Below are positions 4,998 through 5,086 of a DNA stretch of 5,086 nt, piece by piece. The stretch's first letter is position 1; each line of letters opens with the position of its first letter. Below the pieces are notes generated by a model. It was not told where the DNA came from and ran no database searches. It saw only the letters and a program-made list of their open reading frames with translations. Source of the stretch: Candidatus Avimicrobium faecavium (GTDB taxonomy: Bacteria > Bacillota > Clostridia > Oscillospirales > Ruminococcaceae); NCBI GenBank assembly GCA_904419105.1, contig CAJFQR010000092.1:1-5086 (forward strand), written 5' to 3'. Made by a program: the position numbers and the translations under genes.

Positions 4998-5086
4998 TTA
5001 CAGGGCGCGGTCGATGCGGTCGAGGAGCTCCGGGAGCTCGCCGAGGTTTTTGATGGTGTAGTCGGCGCCGCAGCCCTCAAAGACGG
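4998..5086 (-). CDS. HAD-family hydrolase, C-terminal end (partial)
   Basis: The last 28 codons before a TAA at 5000-4998 read VFEGCGADYTIKNLGELPEL followed by LDRIDRAL. The pattern Gly-Ala-Asp-Tyr-x-Ile, then x-x-Leu-x-Glu-Leu and a short Leu-rich helix, is the usual C-terminus of subfamily-IA HAD phosphatases such as phosphoglycolate phosphatases. In those proteins the aspartate follows the last strand of the Rossmann-like core. The catalytic DxD motif and cap domain lie outside the window, so the substrate cannot be guessed. The gene converges on citrate synthase and shares the terminator region. The assignment rests on a short tail and should be treated as probable only. Confidence 0.6.
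   Translation of the reverse strand, partial: VFEGCGADYTIKNLGELPELLDRIDRAL

Noticed and set aside
3557..5080. Minus-strand open frame of about 500 codons opposite citrate synthase
   Set aside because: It is a shadow of the real gene caused by high third-position GC. It crosses the terminator and both promoters and has no domain.
1..5086. CRISPR array, tRNA, rRNA or known riboswitch
   Set aside because: I saw no regularly spaced direct repeats, no cloverleaf or conserved rRNA segments, and no recognised riboswitch core in either leader.

Overview
The window is a compact metabolic locus from a GC-rich anaerobe. It encodes the three enzymes that convert oxaloacetate and acetyl-CoA into 2-oxoglutarate. 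The coding sequence is strongly GC-biased at third positions. The ribosome binding sites are purine-rich, one gene starts with TTG, and the enzyme subfamilies are an IDH3-like NAD-type isocitrate dehydrogenase, a short aconitase-family hydratase and a clostridial-style citrate synthase. Together with an IS3-family transposase start, these suggest a GC-rich member of the Firmicutes, probably a gut Oscillospiraceae/Ruminococcaceae-type clostridium. That assignment is inference; no rRNA or other marker is present.

Layout from left to right: (1) positions 1-96 are the end of an IS150-like IS3-family insertion sequence running off the left edge. It has a long, imperfect inverted repeat and the first 11 codons of a transposase gene on the minus strand. 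(2) Positions 131-2371, minus strand, encode an aconitase-family enzyme. (3) Positions 2407-3399, minus strand, encode an NAD-type isocitrate dehydrogenase, which is the first gene of that two-gene operon. (4) Positions 3400-3664 are a divergent regulatory region with two back-to-back, near-consensus promoters, a palindrome inside the dehydrogenase promoter and a GC-rich leader hairpin just before its ribosome binding site. (5) Positions 3665-4936, plus strand, encode a Si-type citrate synthase. (6) A strong terminator with T-runs on both sides lies at 4947-4978. (7) Positions 4998-5086, minus strand, are the last 28 codons of a gene resembling the C-terminus of HAD-family phosphatases.

Citrate synthase, aconitase and isocitrate dehydrogenase form the oxidative half-branch of the TCA cycle. 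In fermentative clostridia this branch usually supplies 2-oxoglutarate for glutamate synthesis. Splitting the enzymes into two divergent transcription units with only 62 bp between the -35 boxes suggests coordinated control from the shared region. I did not find a previously undescribed system. The most interesting non-coding points are the IS-end hairpin, which buries the transposase ribosome binding site directly downstream of the aconitase operon, and the unassigned palindrome and leader structures at the dehydrogenase promoter.
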